DNA of 64,000 nucleotides from Bin87 sp965220265 (GCA_965220265.1 CBDCPM010000004.1:1054001-1118000); one strand, 5' to 3'. Positions 28,022 to 36,726 are shown, counted from the first letter of the stretch. Numbers and translations are program-made. Notes: generated by a model from the sequence alone, not told the origin.

Positions 28022-28468
28022 TTACCGGCCGCTTCGCGACGGGCCGTTGCGGAGCCGGCGGCGGTTGCGGCGGCGGGGTGCGGTTGCCTGCTCCAGCTGG
28101 GCTTTGAGGGTTTGCACTTGGGCCTCCGCCGTCGCGGCGCGCACCTCTGCCGCCTGTTTCTCCTTTTCCATTTCCTGGATTCGACGGGCGTAGAAGTAGG
28201 TTGACAGCACGGTTACAGCACCCCCGGGCAAGGTTACGGTGGGGCTAACTATCTTGAATATCCCAAGCCAGTCCCAATCTCCATTGTTCCTGCTGATGGC
28301 GTCATCCACTAACGGTACTCCGTAATAGATGGCGATTGCCAGCCCGACCGCGGCCGCGTGGAACACCATGAAATCTACCACAGCCATGATAGCGGCGGCA
28401 AAGTGAACTATAAGGAGCGGTCTGTAACCGCCTCGCGTCTGTGACCCGTCCGGCTGCTGGGACATCAT
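28022..28468 (-). CDS. Small membrane protein with coiled-coil and Arg-rich tail
   Basis: A 148-residue protein with two hydrophobic segments (about 20-45 and 75-92), a coiled coil (EMEKEKQAAEVRAATAEAQ) and a basic tail APRRRNRRRLRNGPSRSGR. The N terminus before the first segment is polar. Function unknown; the tail could contact nucleic acid or membrane phospholipid. It lies between the dehydratase genes and the VOC gene on the same strand. Confidence 0.6.
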   Translation of the reverse strand: MMSQQPDGSQTRGGYRPLLIVHFAAAIMAVVDFMVFHAAAVGLAIAIYYGVPLVDDAISRNNGDWDWLGIFKIVSPTVTLPGGAVTVLSTYFYARRIQEMEKEKQAAEVRAATAEAQVQTLKAQLEQATAPRRRNRRRLRNGPSRSGR

Positions 28469-28484
28469 GCCGTCAAGAGGACGG

Positions 28485-28925
28485 TCATTCGCGGGACGGC
28501 AGGTTCAGCCTCGCGGTGCCTATTACGTAGGGTCGGTCCGGCACGGGGCCGGTCATGGTGATGTCACACTGGACGTGGTTGCCGGTGTCGTCCTGCTCGG
28601 TGTCGCTGACCTGGATGCCGACGTAGAGGGGCTGGTTGTGGGGCACGGTGCCGCGGAAGACCAGGTCCAGGTCGGCCACGGTGCCGGCGCCGGCCCAGTC
28701 GGTGATCACGCGGGACACCAGGGCCATGGTCATGATGCCGGGCACGATGGGACCGTCGAGGCCGATCCTCTCGGCTTCGGCCTGGTCGGTGAAGCGGTTG
28801 GGCGCGGGATTGCCCCACAGGGAGCAGAAGTCCACCACCTGGTCATCGGCCACGGAGATGATGGCGGGGCCGATCTCGTCGCCGAGTTCGACGTCCTCGA
28901 AGTAGAGTTTGACTGCCTGGGTCAT
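28485..28925 (-). CDS. MaoC-like hotdog-fold dehydratase
   Basis: A 146-residue hotdog protein of the MaoC/R-hydratase type, which hydrates or dehydrates acyl-CoA thioesters. It shows YFEDVELGDEI at the start and GPIVPGIMTMALVSRVI, the place of the family's G-x-I-A-x-G-M active-site helix. The catalytic Asp/His pair is not as canonical as in PhaJ. It starts 7 bases after the FAS1-like partner gene ends; such pairs form heterodimeric dehydratases like HadAB. Confidence 0.82.
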   Translation of the reverse strand: MTQAVKLYFEDVELGDEIGPAIISVADDQVVDFCSLWGNPAPNRFTDQAEAERIGLDGPIVPGIMTMALVSRVITDWAGAGTVADLDLVFRGTVPHNQPLYVGIQVSDTEQDDTGNHVQCDITMTGPVPDRPYVIGTARLNLPSRE

Positions 28926-28932
28926 TGCGGCA

Positions 28933-29385
28933 TCACTCCCGGACGACCTGGGAGCGCTGGACGTCGGCTACGACCACGCCGTCCTGGTTGCTGAAGGTGG
29001 TCTCCCAGACGACGTGGACCATGGTGCCAGAGCGGCCGGTCTTGGTGTAGACGTCCTTGAGGTGGGAGGAGGCGGTGAGGCGATCGCCGACGACGATGGG
29101 CGCGCGGGGTTCGACGCGCTGTCCGCCGTGGAACTGGCGGCGGCCAAACTGTAGCTTAATATCGGGCAACTCGCCGCGTTCGAAGAGCGCGCACAGGGTT
29201 GGCGGCGCGACCTGGTCGGCATAGCCGGCGGCGCGGGCGGCGTCCGCGTCGGTGTAAACGGGGTTATCCTCGCCCACGCTGCGGGCATAGACGTCGACGA
29301 TCTCCCTGGTCACATCGAAGGGGCCGGATTCGTGCTCGACGCCGTACAGGGAGTGGTCGTATTCGTAGTCGATCTGGGTGGGCAT
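28933..29385 (-). CDS. FAS1-like (MaoC N-terminal) dehydratase-domain protein
   Basis: A 150-residue protein of the FAS1-like dehydratase family, usually the non-catalytic or substrate-shaping partner of a MaoC subunit. It shows GPFDVTREIVDVYARSVGEDNPVYTD, APPTLCALFE and VVGDRLTASSHLKDVYTKTGRSG, all typical. With the gene at 28485 it likely forms a (3R)-hydroxyacyl-CoA dehydratase pair acting on fatty or branched acyl-CoA. Substrate is inference. Confidence 0.82.
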   Translation of the reverse strand: MPTQIDYEYDHSLYGVEHESGPFDVTREIVDVYARSVGEDNPVYTDADAARAAGYADQVAPPTLCALFERGELPDIKLQFGRRQFHGGQRVEPRAPIVVGDRLTASSHLKDVYTKTGRSGTMVHVVWETTFSNQDGVVVADVQRSQVVRE

Positions 29386-29427
29386 GGTTTGTGCTCCTGG
29401 TTATCGTGCTCCTGGCTATCCGGCCGG

Positions 29428-30090
29428 TCAGGCCACGGGAGCGGCGGCGGTTTCCTGGATGTATACGGGCCGGAACTCGCCGGAGATGAGGGCGTCGACC
29501 AGCTCGGGCTCGGTGCGGATGTCGGCCTTGAACTCGGTTACGGCGCGGGCGATGTGGCTGGCCAGGTGAGCGTCGCTGCCGGCGGTGCCGAGGTATCCAG
29601 TGCGCTGGCAGAGATCCTCGGCGCGCTCGTTCTCCTCGGGCTTGCCGCCGGCGTTGACCCGCTCGACGATGGACACGTCCTCGAAGACCTCGCCCTGCTC
29701 CATGTACTCCACCAGGCCGATGCCGAACCGGCCCGGGTGGGCGGGGACGACGTAGCCGCCGTGGTGGCGGGCGGCCTTGATGAGCTCGCGGCCGTCCATC
29801 TTGACGTCGCCGAAGTCGACGTCCTTGGCCAGGCCGGGGGTGATGTTGTAGACCAGCATGTGCCCGAAGCAGGTGTCCAGCTCGGCGCCCTTGAGCACGA
29901 GGACGCCGTACTCGGCGGCGAGCTGGGAGTAGTCGACGTCGAAGTTGAACTGGCGGTGCTCGGTGAGGACGATGCCGTCGATGGTGTAGCCCTTCTTGCG
30001 GTGCACCTGGATGAACTTGAGGTACTGCTCAACGGTGGCGCGGGAGTCGTCGGACGCCACGGAGTGGCAATGCAGGTCAAGATAGGTCAA
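29428..30090 (-). CDS. PHP-domain metal-dependent phosphoesterase-like protein
   Basis: A 220-residue PHP-domain protein. Metal-ligand motifs are visible: DLHCHSVASDDS near the start, LTEHRQF, GAELDT, PAHPGR and TAGSDAHL. Relatives are histidinol phosphatases, RNA/DNA phosphoesterases or amidohydrolase-like enzymes. The frame is open upstream, but TTG at 30090 follows GGAGG with a 7-base gap and the conserved domain starts right there, so I use it. It heads a minus-strand run with the dehydratase pair. Confidence 0.82.
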   Translation of the reverse strand: MTYLDLHCHSVASDDSRATVEQYLKFIQVHRKKGYTIDGIVLTEHRQFNFDVDYSQLAAEYGVLVLKGAELDTCFGHMLVYNITPGLAKDVDFGDVKMDGRELIKAARHHGGYVVPAHPGRFGIGLVEYMEQGEVFEDVSIVERVNAGGKPEENERAEDLCQRTGYLGTAGSDAHLASHIARAVTEFKADIRTEPELVDALISGEFRPVYIQETAAAPVA

Positions 30091-30207
30091 GGAACAACCT
30101 CCGGCGGCCGGATGCAACAATCGGGCTCCGCAATACCGCCGGGTACGGATTATAGGGCGGCGCGGTTGGGGGATGCAACCGGGGGGTTGGCGCTGCGGTG
30201 GCAGGCG

Positions 30208-30331
30208 GGTGTTCGTCAGAATCAGGATTTTCAAGATTCAGGGATTATCAGGATTGGAGACGTTCCGTGAAGGAGACCTTCCAATCCTGCTAAATCATGA
30301 AATCCCGTGAATCCTGATTCTGACGAACACC
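30208..30331. repeat. Long palindromic repeat, left of the GxxExxY gene
   Basis: Perfect 22-bp terminal inverted repeats (30208-30229 and 30310-30331; core GTCAGAATCAGGATT) enclose several ATCAGGATT-type units and an inner hairpin (AGGATTGGA at 30250-30258 with TCCAATCCT at 30280-30288). Related elements lie at 30726-30929 and 58465-58573. Confidence 0.85.
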
Positions 30332-30338
30332 ACCGTCG

Positions 30339-30704
30339 TTAGCCACTGAAAATACGGCGGTATTCCGGGCTGCGTCCGCCGAAGTTCAACAGGAGGCCCA
30401 ATCCGAAACCGTAGGCAACCACATAATTTTTGACCTGCGCCAGGTGTACGGCTTCCAATTCAGCCAAGGCTCTCAGCTCCACGACGACGCGGTTTCCCAC
30501 GATGAAGTCTGCCCTTCTGGAACCGATCTCCACTCCATCGTAATAGATTGGCTGCTCGACCTCCCGGCCAAAGTCGATGTCGGCGCGGGCCATCTCGATG
30601 GCCAGGGCGCGTTGGTAAATGACCTCCTGGAAACCTCCGCCAAGGGTGCGGTGCACTTTCATGGCGCACCCGATTATCCGGTAAGTGAGATCGTCATCGA
30701 CCAT
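30339..30704 (-). CDS. GxxExxY-family protein (PDDEXK_3-like)
   Basis: A 121-residue protein with the family signature GGGFQEVIYQRALAIEM, in which G-F-Q-E-V-I-Y is the GxxExxY motif. The later ADFIVGNRVVVELRAL segment matches the D...(E)xK-like core of a PD-(D/E)XK fold, with Leu-Arg-Ala in place of the usual xK. The family is small and widespread with unproven function. Here the gene is tightly enclosed by two long palindromic repeats of one type, which suggests a shared mobile or selfish unit. Confidence 0.85.
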   Translation of the reverse strand: MVDDDLTYRIIGCAMKVHRTLGGGFQEVIYQRALAIEMARADIDFGREVEQPIYYDGVEIGSRRADFIVGNRVVVELRALAELEAVHLAQVKNYVVAYGFGLGLLLNFGGRSPEYRRIFSG

Positions 30705-30725
30705 TTGGTGCGGTTGCTCCGGGTG

Positions 30726-30929
30726 GGGAGTTGTCAGAAGCAGGATTTTCAGATTTACGGATTGTCAGGATTGGAGCCGCGTCGCGGGAGCGTGCGCTCA
30801 ATCCGGGGAGTCGTCAGAAGCAGGATTTACGGGATTTTATGATTGGGCAGGATTGGAGGATATCATCACGGAACTGTTCTAATCCTGACAATCCGTAATT
30901 CTTGAAAATCCTGATTCTGACGATTCCCC
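30726..30929. repeat. Long palindromic repeat, right of the GxxExxY gene
   Basis: About 48-base arms (30726-30772 and 30881-30929) pair with few mismatches; both hold CAGGATTTTCA and ACGGATTGTCAGGATT. A third, inner left-arm copy lies at 30806-30858, so one copy may have inserted into another. Confidence 0.85.
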
Positions 30930-30956
30930 GAAATGGGCGCCTGTGCGTATCACGGC

Positions 30957-30985
30957 GAGATTGCCACGCTTCGCTCGCAATGACA
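30957..30985 (+). repeat. REP-like palindrome (29 bases)
   Basis: Begins GAGATTGCCACGC, ends TCGCAATGACA; ATTGC and GCAAT pair around a TTCG-centred stem. The identical 29-mer recurs at 55546-55574 and 63330-63358, with variants elsewhere in the window. Confidence 0.85.
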
Positions 30986-30995
30986 CTTTCCCCGC

Positions 30996-31011
30996 AACTC
31001 TGAACAGTTAC
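30996..31011 (-). repeat. Solo terminus of the MITE family
   Basis: Sixteen bases whose complement, GTAACTGTTCAGAGTT, is identical to the left end of the MITE at 39535. It abuts the stop codon of the MazF-like gene. No partner end was found nearby. Confidence 0.65.
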
Positions 31012-31335
31012 CTAGAACAGGGAGCGCACCACGGCCAGAATTTCCGCCAGTTTGGTGTCGGTGAGACGGCCGACGGTATTGCCGAATCTACTTTCGGAAA
31101 AAGTAGCCAGCCGGTCCGGGCGTACCTTGCTGCCCGGGCGCAATCTGCCAGCCCTCAGATCGGTCGCGCTGATTGGGATTTCTCTGCGGTATGCTATCGG
31201 GCTCGTTGTTACTGGACAGACTATCCAGTCTGCATATCTACCATCACCTACATCCGCCAGCAAGACCGTCGGGCGGTCCTTCGAATCTTCGCTGTCGGCG
31301 TACGGAAAGGGCAAAATGACTATATCTCCAACCAT
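31012..31335 (-). CDS. MazF/PemK-like toxin family protein
   Basis: A 107-residue protein of the MazF/PemK/Kid fold, mostly sequence-specific ribonucleases. It shows GDIVILPFPYADSEDSKDRPTVLL (the GD-I-V and RP-x-L-V motif) and the VCPVTTS strand. No antitoxin is adjacent: the ATG lies 2 bases after the stop of the large nuclease-methylase gene, so it is translated from that operon. This placement could link it to restriction or leave it as a captured toxin. Confidence 0.85.
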   Translation of the reverse strand: MVGDIVILPFPYADSEDSKDRPTVLLADVGDGRYADWIVCPVTTSPIAYRREIPISATDLRAGRLRPGSKVRPDRLATFSESRFGNTVGRLTDTKLAEILAVVRSLF

Positions 31336-31337
31336 GG

Positions 31338-34300
31338 TCAGTCTCTATGCTCCCGAATGTCGGGCAGCGAGGCCAGCCATGCCTGGTATTCAGGATCATC
31401 ATCCGATTCGTCGTAGTAGGAGTTAAAGGCTTCAAGCGCCATGGTCTCCCACTCGTGCTTGTCCCGGTCGCCCCACACGATCAGGTGGCCATCTTCCCAG
31501 TAGGCCATGTCATCCACCACTGCCATGGTCTTCACGCTCACCGTGCAGACGCGGCGCAGCAGGTCGATGACGCGGTCTTTGTGGTCGGCGAAGCGGTAGG
31601 TGTTGAAGCGCTCGCGGATGGTCGGGTCGCGGGGCTTGCGCTCCTTGTACTGGTCCAGCACCCACTCCAGGGCGGAGCGGCTGCCCAGTTGGTACCGCCA
31701 GGCATCCGCCGGCACGCCGGTCAGCGTGGTCTGCTCGTCCAGGGTGATTGTGCCCCGCTCCTTGTCGGCGCGGAGGATGGCGCGGCGCGGTTCGATGTCG
31801 GGCCTGTCCACCCGTTCCAGCGGGTACGGGTCCGCCGTCTCGAAGCCGAGGTGGAGGTCCAGCAGATCCCGCCCCATTCTGGCCCAGTGGTCAAAGTCGT
31901 GGTAGAAGGGCAGCCGCGGGAACTCGCGGAGCAGGTCGACGCGGTAGTCGTGGCGGTACACCGGGTCGTGGAGCACGGCGTAGGTGTAGGCGAAGATGTC
32001 CTCGGCGGTGATGCCGTCGGGATACCGGTCGTCAAAGTGTGCGCCCCACTCCTCCCGGTAGTGCTCGTTGATCCGGCGCAGGCCCCACTGGGTGATGTTG
32101 CTGACCCGCTCGCCGTCGGGGGTGTAGCGGTAGAGGGGGAGGCATTGGGTTTTTTCGAGAGTGTCGATTCCAAACAACCTGCCGGTTGCTAGAGTTTGAA
32201 ACGGTTTATTCGAAGCCGGACCCGAGAAAGTGATCACACTGTTGAATTGTTGTAGGTCTTTGCCAAAGATTTCGTAATGCTTCCCAGTGAGATCGTTACT
32301 CATCACCGGATCAGCAAAGTACCACTTTGAAATGAACGGCCTGTAGTGGGCAGCAATTAGTTTGTCTTTGGTAAATTCGATCGGGCGGCCGGACTCGAAG
32401 TGACGACGCAAGTTGCGGCTCCACTTGATGATCGGATCATAAGATTCGTCTCCAGCTTCCAGAAAACCGTTGTAAGCATCGGCGAAAAATGCTGCCTTTT
32501 CATGCGCGATCTGTTTGTCAAAATCGTAGGCCCATTCGTCCCGATTAGTGGCGTTGCCCAACGAATATAGATCAAACACAGATCGGCCATCAGCCTCGAT
32601 TGTTGACGCAGTGCTCTCCCGATCAGCTAACAACGTCAAGTTTCCAAAATTGCTGTCTGACTGATCGAGCCAATATCCTTTGGCGTCAGGCGTGATATCA
32701 GCGAACGAGAAGTCTCCAATCGCTTTATCTCTCACGTAATCGACTTTTTCCGCCGCCTTCGCGTAGTCATCGACGGCATGGTAAAGGACTTTGAAACCCA
32801 GTGTCCCTCTTCGTCGCACGAGGAAGTAGATAGCCACACCAACCCTGATCTTGTTGGAAAAGATATTCCCACCTTCCTGCCTCCGCCGCGTTCCACTGGT
32901 GCGAGCGTTCCCTTTGAGATCGATCACCCAGAGTTCATTAAACTCATCGGCAATCACCTTGCGGAACCCGTCGTCCTGATGGCCATCCAAGAACCCGCTG
33001 TTACTGATGAATCCGATGATTCCGTCATCATCTAAACGGTCTGATGCCCAGCGGATGAACCGCTTGTACATGTCGTATTGCTTGTGGAGGTTTGTGGCAC
33101 CGCTGGCTTGTGCATAGGTCTCCCGGATACGTTGGTCAATTGCAGGGTACGCCCGGTTAGGGTTGAAATCGTTCCAATACCGCTGCGTAGCGTTATACGG
33201 CGGGTTGCCGATGATGACGCTGATGCTCTTTTCGTTCTGCTCCTGGACGCGGATCCAGTTCTCCTCGGAGACGCCGCCGAGGTTGAACGCGCCCTGGCGG
33301 GTGACCGCGCCGCCGCTGGCGCCCTGCCAGTCCATGTTGTCCAGGGTGTCGACGAAGCAGAGGTTGGGGAACTCCAGGTAGCGGCCGGTGCGCTCGCGGT
33401 AGGTGTACTCGATGTTGAGGTTGGCGATGTAGTAGGGGAGGATGGCCACCTCGTTGGCGTGGATCTCGTTGCGGTACTTGTACTCCAGGCGGTCCAGGGG
33501 CAGGTGGTTGATGAGGCTGGTTATGAAGGTGCCCGTGCCGGTGGCCGGGTCGAGGATCTGCACATTGTCATCGGCGAGCGTGCGCCCAAAGTGCTTCTGC
33601 AGCAGGTGGTCCGTGCCGCGGATGATGAAGTCGACGACCTCGTTGGGGGTGTAGACCACGCCGAGGCGGTCGGCAGCGGCGGGGTTGTAGGCCTGGTAGA
33701 AGTCCTCGTAGATGGCCTTGAGGAACTGCTGCTTTTCGGCGTAGTCGGCGATCTCGTCGGCGGCGCGGCCGATGGCGCCGTAGTAGACGCGGAGGCGGTC
33801 GATGGCCTGGCGACGGGTGTCGCCGGTGAAGAAGGTGTCCTCCAGGGCGTCAAGCTGGCGGGCGACGTTGTTCTCGCGGTGGAACTGGTCCTCGGCGAAG
33901 ACGCGCAGGAAGATGTCGCGGGTGAGGATGTGCTGCAGCAGCATCTCGCGGACGTCGGCGTCGGAGACGTCGGGGCTGATGGTCTGGCGGCAGAGGCTCA
34001 GGAAGAGGGCGGCGGCGTCCTGGTAGTCGGGGTTTCCGGCCTCGGCGTCGGCCACGGCCTCGCGCAGGCTCTCCAGGACGGCGGGGAGGTCCGCCTTGAA
34101 CTGCTGGCGGGCCTGGCGGAACTCCTCGATCTCGGGCAGATCGTAGTCCAGGAAGCGGCGGATCAGGCGGTGCAGTTCGCCCGGGCGGGCCATGTCGACC
34201 CGCATGGCCTCGGCGCCGTTCTGGATGAGGACGGCGGTCTGGGAGTCTTCGAAGAGGATGTTGTCGTGGGGGTAGCCGCGGTTGAACTTGGCCTGGATCT

Positions 34301-34577
34301 CGGCGTCGAGGTCGTCGTGGGAGTCCTTGGCTTCCCAGTAGCCGCGGGCCATGCGCAGGGAGTCCTTGACGGTGCCGTCGGGCCGATTGCGTGAGCCGGG
34401 ACCGGGGCCGGCGTCGAGTTCGTCGACGAGGGCGAGCTTCTCGCGGTGGTCGCGGCAGTAGGAGTCGAGGCAGACGGCGAAGGCGCGGCGGATGCTCTGC
34501 TCGTTGTCGGAGCCGCCAAAGTCGATGAGGCGCTGGAGGTCGGCGCGGTATTGCTCGATGTGAGGGTAGGAGGGCAT
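31338..34577 (-). CDS. Fused nuclease-N6-adenine methylase restriction enzyme (type ISP/IIG-like)
   Basis: A 1079-residue single-chain restriction-modification protein. The N terminus has a PD-(D/E)XK-type core (RPDGTV at 65-70, WEAKD at 81-85). The methylase domain holds motif I LDPATGTGTF (about 344) and catalytic motif IV VIIGNPPYNA (about 457), so it methylates adenine N6. The C-terminal 450 residues are the likely target-recognition region. It resembles the C-terminal part of type ISP enzymes (LlaGI-like) but lacks the helicase. It is next to a MazF gene and near an ATPase/DUF4276 pair and hicBA. Confidence 0.88.
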   Translation of the reverse strand: MPSYPHIEQYRADLQRLIDFGGSDNEQSIRRAFAVCLDSYCRDHREKLALVDELDAGPGPGSRNRPDGTVKDSLRMARGYWEAKDSHDDLDAEIQAKFNRGYPHDNILFEDSQTAVLIQNGAEAMRVDMARPGELHRLIRRFLDYDLPEIEEFRQARQQFKADLPAVLESLREAVADAEAGNPDYQDAAALFLSLCRQTISPDVSDADVREMLLQHILTRDIFLRVFAEDQFHRENNVARQLDALEDTFFTGDTRRQAIDRLRVYYGAIGRAADEIADYAEKQQFLKAIYEDFYQAYNPAAADRLGVVYTPNEVVDFIIRGTDHLLQKHFGRTLADDNVQILDPATGTGTFITSLINHLPLDRLEYKYRNEIHANEVAILPYYIANLNIEYTYRERTGRYLEFPNLCFVDTLDNMDWQGASGGAVTRQGAFNLGGVSEENWIRVQEQNEKSISVIIGNPPYNATQRYWNDFNPNRAYPAIDQRIRETYAQASGATNLHKQYDMYKRFIRWASDRLDDDGIIGFISNSGFLDGHQDDGFRKVIADEFNELWVIDLKGNARTSGTRRRQEGGNIFSNKIRVGVAIYFLVRRRGTLGFKVLYHAVDDYAKAAEKVDYVRDKAIGDFSFADITPDAKGYWLDQSDSNFGNLTLLADRESTASTIEADGRSVFDLYSLGNATNRDEWAYDFDKQIAHEKAAFFADAYNGFLEAGDESYDPIIKWSRNLRRHFESGRPIEFTKDKLIAAHYRPFISKWYFADPVMSNDLTGKHYEIFGKDLQQFNSVITFSGPASNKPFQTLATGRLFGIDTLEKTQCLPLYRYTPDGERVSNITQWGLRRINEHYREEWGAHFDDRYPDGITAEDIFAYTYAVLHDPVYRHDYRVDLLREFPRLPFYHDFDHWARMGRDLLDLHLGFETADPYPLERVDRPDIEPRRAILRADKERGTITLDEQTTLTGVPADAWRYQLGSRSALEWVLDQYKERKPRDPTIRERFNTYRFADHKDRVIDLLRRVCTVSVKTMAVVDDMAYWEDGHLIVWGDRDKHEWETMALEAFNSYYDESDDDPEYQAWLASLPDIREHRD

Positions 34578-34858
34578 GGTATCCGGAATTGTACAACACG
34601 CCCGTCGCGTCCTCCCCGCTATAATGGCCCACGCCGCATGCGGCGGCAGTGCAGCGAGCGGCTCACGGTGACCATCGCCCGGAGTGAGCCGCGCAAGCGG
34701 CTGCGCACATCCTCAACGGGCCGTAAAAGGCCGTGCAAAGGGAGGCGGGGCGGCTGCTGGAGGGCGGATCGAGTTAGCCGGCATCCGAATATCGACTATA
34801 ATTGAGCGAGAGGCGAGTCTACCGGACGCCCGGGGCTGTTCTCCGGTGAGAGCCGACA
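34578..34858. other. Structured intergenic region with promoter-like box
   Basis: GC-rich hairpins: CGCCGCATGCGGCG (34632-34645) and a perfect 9-bp stem GCGGCTCAC/GTGAGCCGC (34658-34666 and 34684-34692). TATAAT at 34797-34802 is a likely -10 for the ATPase gene. I could not match the hairpin region to a known RNA. Confidence 0.45.
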
Positions 34859-35965
34859 ATGTTCATTGAACGATTACAGATCAAAGGGCTACTGTCATTT
34901 GGGCCGGATGGCATTGACCTTCCGCTGGAACCGCTGAACGTCCTTATAGGGCCGAACGGCAGCGGGAAGTCAAACTTGCTGCAAGTCCTGGCACTGTTGA
35001 AGATAACTGGCGGTCGCCAGTACAATTTTCTTTCTGGCTCCGGGGAATGGCAAGACTTGTTCTGGGAAGGGCCACCAGACGTAGATCGCGATGCGCAAGC
35101 CAAGGCAACTGTGGTCGCCGTCGTCAAACCAGGGCAATTAGAGGAGCCGATAGCATATTCGCTAGAAATTGAACCACCCGGAGCGAATGGTGGGATACCA
35201 AGAGAGTCAGTCAGACGGGTCTTCAAATCTGGAGAGATTGGCATCTTACCGTACAACGAGATCTCGCCAGATTACTTTCATCGGCAGTTTGGACGTATGC
35301 GCCTGTACCGCGATTGGACGTTTGGCGCATTTGCGCCCATGCGCGATGGGCAGGGCCCGGCCCAACCGCTCTCGCTGGATGACGAAGAAATACTTTTTCC
35401 CAGCCGCGACAGACGGGGAGTCGGACTGAATGAGAGCGCCGATAATCTGGCTAGCGTGATTTCGCAGTTTTCAATCAGCCGGCGGGTCCGGCTGGCCAAA
35501 TACCTGGGCAGGTTTTATGAGGGGGCGGAGGATATTCTCACGCCGTTTTATGATGGCAAGGTGTGGGTATCCATCGAGGAACGCGGCGGGCGGCAGATTC
35601 CGGCGGCGCGATTGTCCGACGGAACGCTACGCTACCTGTGTTTGCTTACGATTTTGCTGGACCCGGCCCCACCACCACTGATTGGGATTGAAGAGCCGGA
35701 GTTAGGGCTGCATCCTGACGTAATATGCGACTTGGCGGAACTGTTGGTCGAAGCCTCCAGTCGTACCCAACTGCTGGTGACCACTCACTCGCCCGCGCTG
35801 ATTGACGCGCTGACCGATTACCCGTCCAGCGTGGTAGCCTGCGAAAAATACGAAGGGCAAACCCGGTTCCGGCGGATCAACACTGAGGCGTTGGAGTCGT
35901 GGATTGGCGAGCAGGGCCTCGGCGAGGTTTGGGCCGGCGGTGGTATCGGTGGCAATCGGTGGTAA
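34859..35965 (+). CDS. AAA_21-type (OLD/RecF-like) ATPase
   Basis: A 368-residue ATPase of the ABC/SMC-type fold used in OLD, PARIS and AbiL defence systems. Walker A GPNGSGKSN (31-39), signature-like LSDGTLRYLCL, Walker B GIEEPELGLHPD and H-loop TTHSP are present. Its stop overlaps the next gene by 7 bases. With that partner it would form a sensor-effector pair; the trigger is unknown. The gene follows the restriction gene on the opposite strand, inside a defence-rich stretch. Confidence 0.85.
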   Translation: MFIERLQIKGLLSFGPDGIDLPLEPLNVLIGPNGSGKSNLLQVLALLKITGGRQYNFLSGSGEWQDLFWEGPPDVDRDAQAKATVVAVVKPGQLEEPIAYSLEIEPPGANGGIPRESVRRVFKSGEIGILPYNEISPDYFHRQFGRMRLYRDWTFGAFAPMRDGQGPAQPLSLDDEEILFPSRDRRGVGLNESADNLASVISQFSISRRVRLAKYLGRFYEGAEDILTPFYDGKVWVSIEERGGRQIPAARLSDGTLRYLCLLTILLDPAPPPLIGIEEPELGLHPDVICDLAELLVEASSRTQLLVTTHSPALIDALTDYPSSVVACEKYEGQTRFRRINTEALESWIGEQGLGEVWAGGGIGGNRW

Positions 35966-36558
35966 AAGTCGCCCTCTACGTTGAGGGAGGCGGAACCGGC
36001 GGGCGTTTGGGCCAGCTCTTCCGAAACGCCTGGAGAGACTTTTTCATATCTGCCGGGCTGTCCGGCAACCTGCCGCGTGTCGTGCGGGGTGGTGGCCGTG
36101 AGCAAACGTTTCAGCAATTTTCAGAGGCGGTCAAAGCGGCCCGGCCCGAAGATCTACCCGTGCTGCTAGTGGATAGTGAAAGGCCGGTTGCATCCGGTCA
36201 TTCGGTTTGGGAGCACCTACAGATAAATGATCTGTGGGCGCGTCCACCGGGTGTGGGCGATGAGCAAGCTTTTCTGATGGCGCAGTCCATGGAAACCTGG
36301 CTGCTGGCCGACCGCACCGGCCTGCGGGATTACTTCGGCGCATCATTCCGAGAAAGCAGGTTGCCCTCGCAATCTAATCTGGAGGACATTGCCCGAGAAA
36401 GGGTACAGCAATCACTGGAGCGCGCTACCGCCGAGTGCAATAAACGGTACGCTAAAGGCGCGGTCTCATTTGAGGTTTTGAGGCGAATCAATCCCGATGC
36501 GGTCGCGGAGAGATGCCCCCATGCCAAAGCGATGTTCGATTGTCTGCGGTCACTTTGA
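35959..36558 (+). CDS. DUF4276-family protein (TOPRIM-like), ATPase partner
   Basis: A 199-residue protein. It starts KVALYVEGGGTGG, with a Glu placed like the TOPRIM Glu, and has PVLLVDSERP with an Asp like the TOPRIM DxD strand. A further MAQSMETWLLAD segment matches the DUF4276 pattern. In PARIS the partner ATPase is paired with a TOPRIM-type DUF4435 effector; by analogy this is a candidate effector nuclease. The GTG start at 35959 overlaps the ATPase stop, which suggests coupled translation. Confidence 0.8.
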   Translation: MVKVALYVEGGGTGGRLGQLFRNAWRDFFISAGLSGNLPRVVRGGGREQTFQQFSEAVKAARPEDLPVLLVDSERPVASGHSVWEHLQINDLWARPPGVGDEQAFLMAQSMETWLLADRTGLRDYFGASFRESRLPSQSNLEDIARERVQQSLERATAECNKRYAKGAVSFEVLRRINPDAVAERCPHAKAMFDCLRSL

Positions 36559-36690
36559 TCCAGAGTTTCCCCGGGAGGTATCGGCAGGTCGGAATACACG
36601 CGCGGGGTTTTAGTCGTCATAATGGTGAAAATAGTTGGGCGGATGATCCGGTGTCGAGCGCGTATCAGCCAGGCATCGGGGAATCGCGGT

Positions 36691-36726
36691 CGTCATTGCA
36701 GGAGTGCAGAGCGACGCGGCAATCCG
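36691..36726 (-). repeat. REP-like palindrome variant
   Basis: Reverse-oriented variant (CGTCATTGCAGG ... GACGCGGCAATCC) of the dispersed REP-like family, between the DUF4276 gene and hicB. Confidence 0.6.

Noticed and set aside
33078..34394. 438-codon plus-strand frame inside the nuclease-methylase
   Set aside because: Val/Gly/Glu-biased antisense shadow of a gene with clear motifs.
34621..34750. Possible structured non-coding RNA before the ATPase gene
   Set aside because: Hairpins are clear but match no RNase P, tmRNA, SRP or riboswitch motif I know; kept only as a structured intergenic region.
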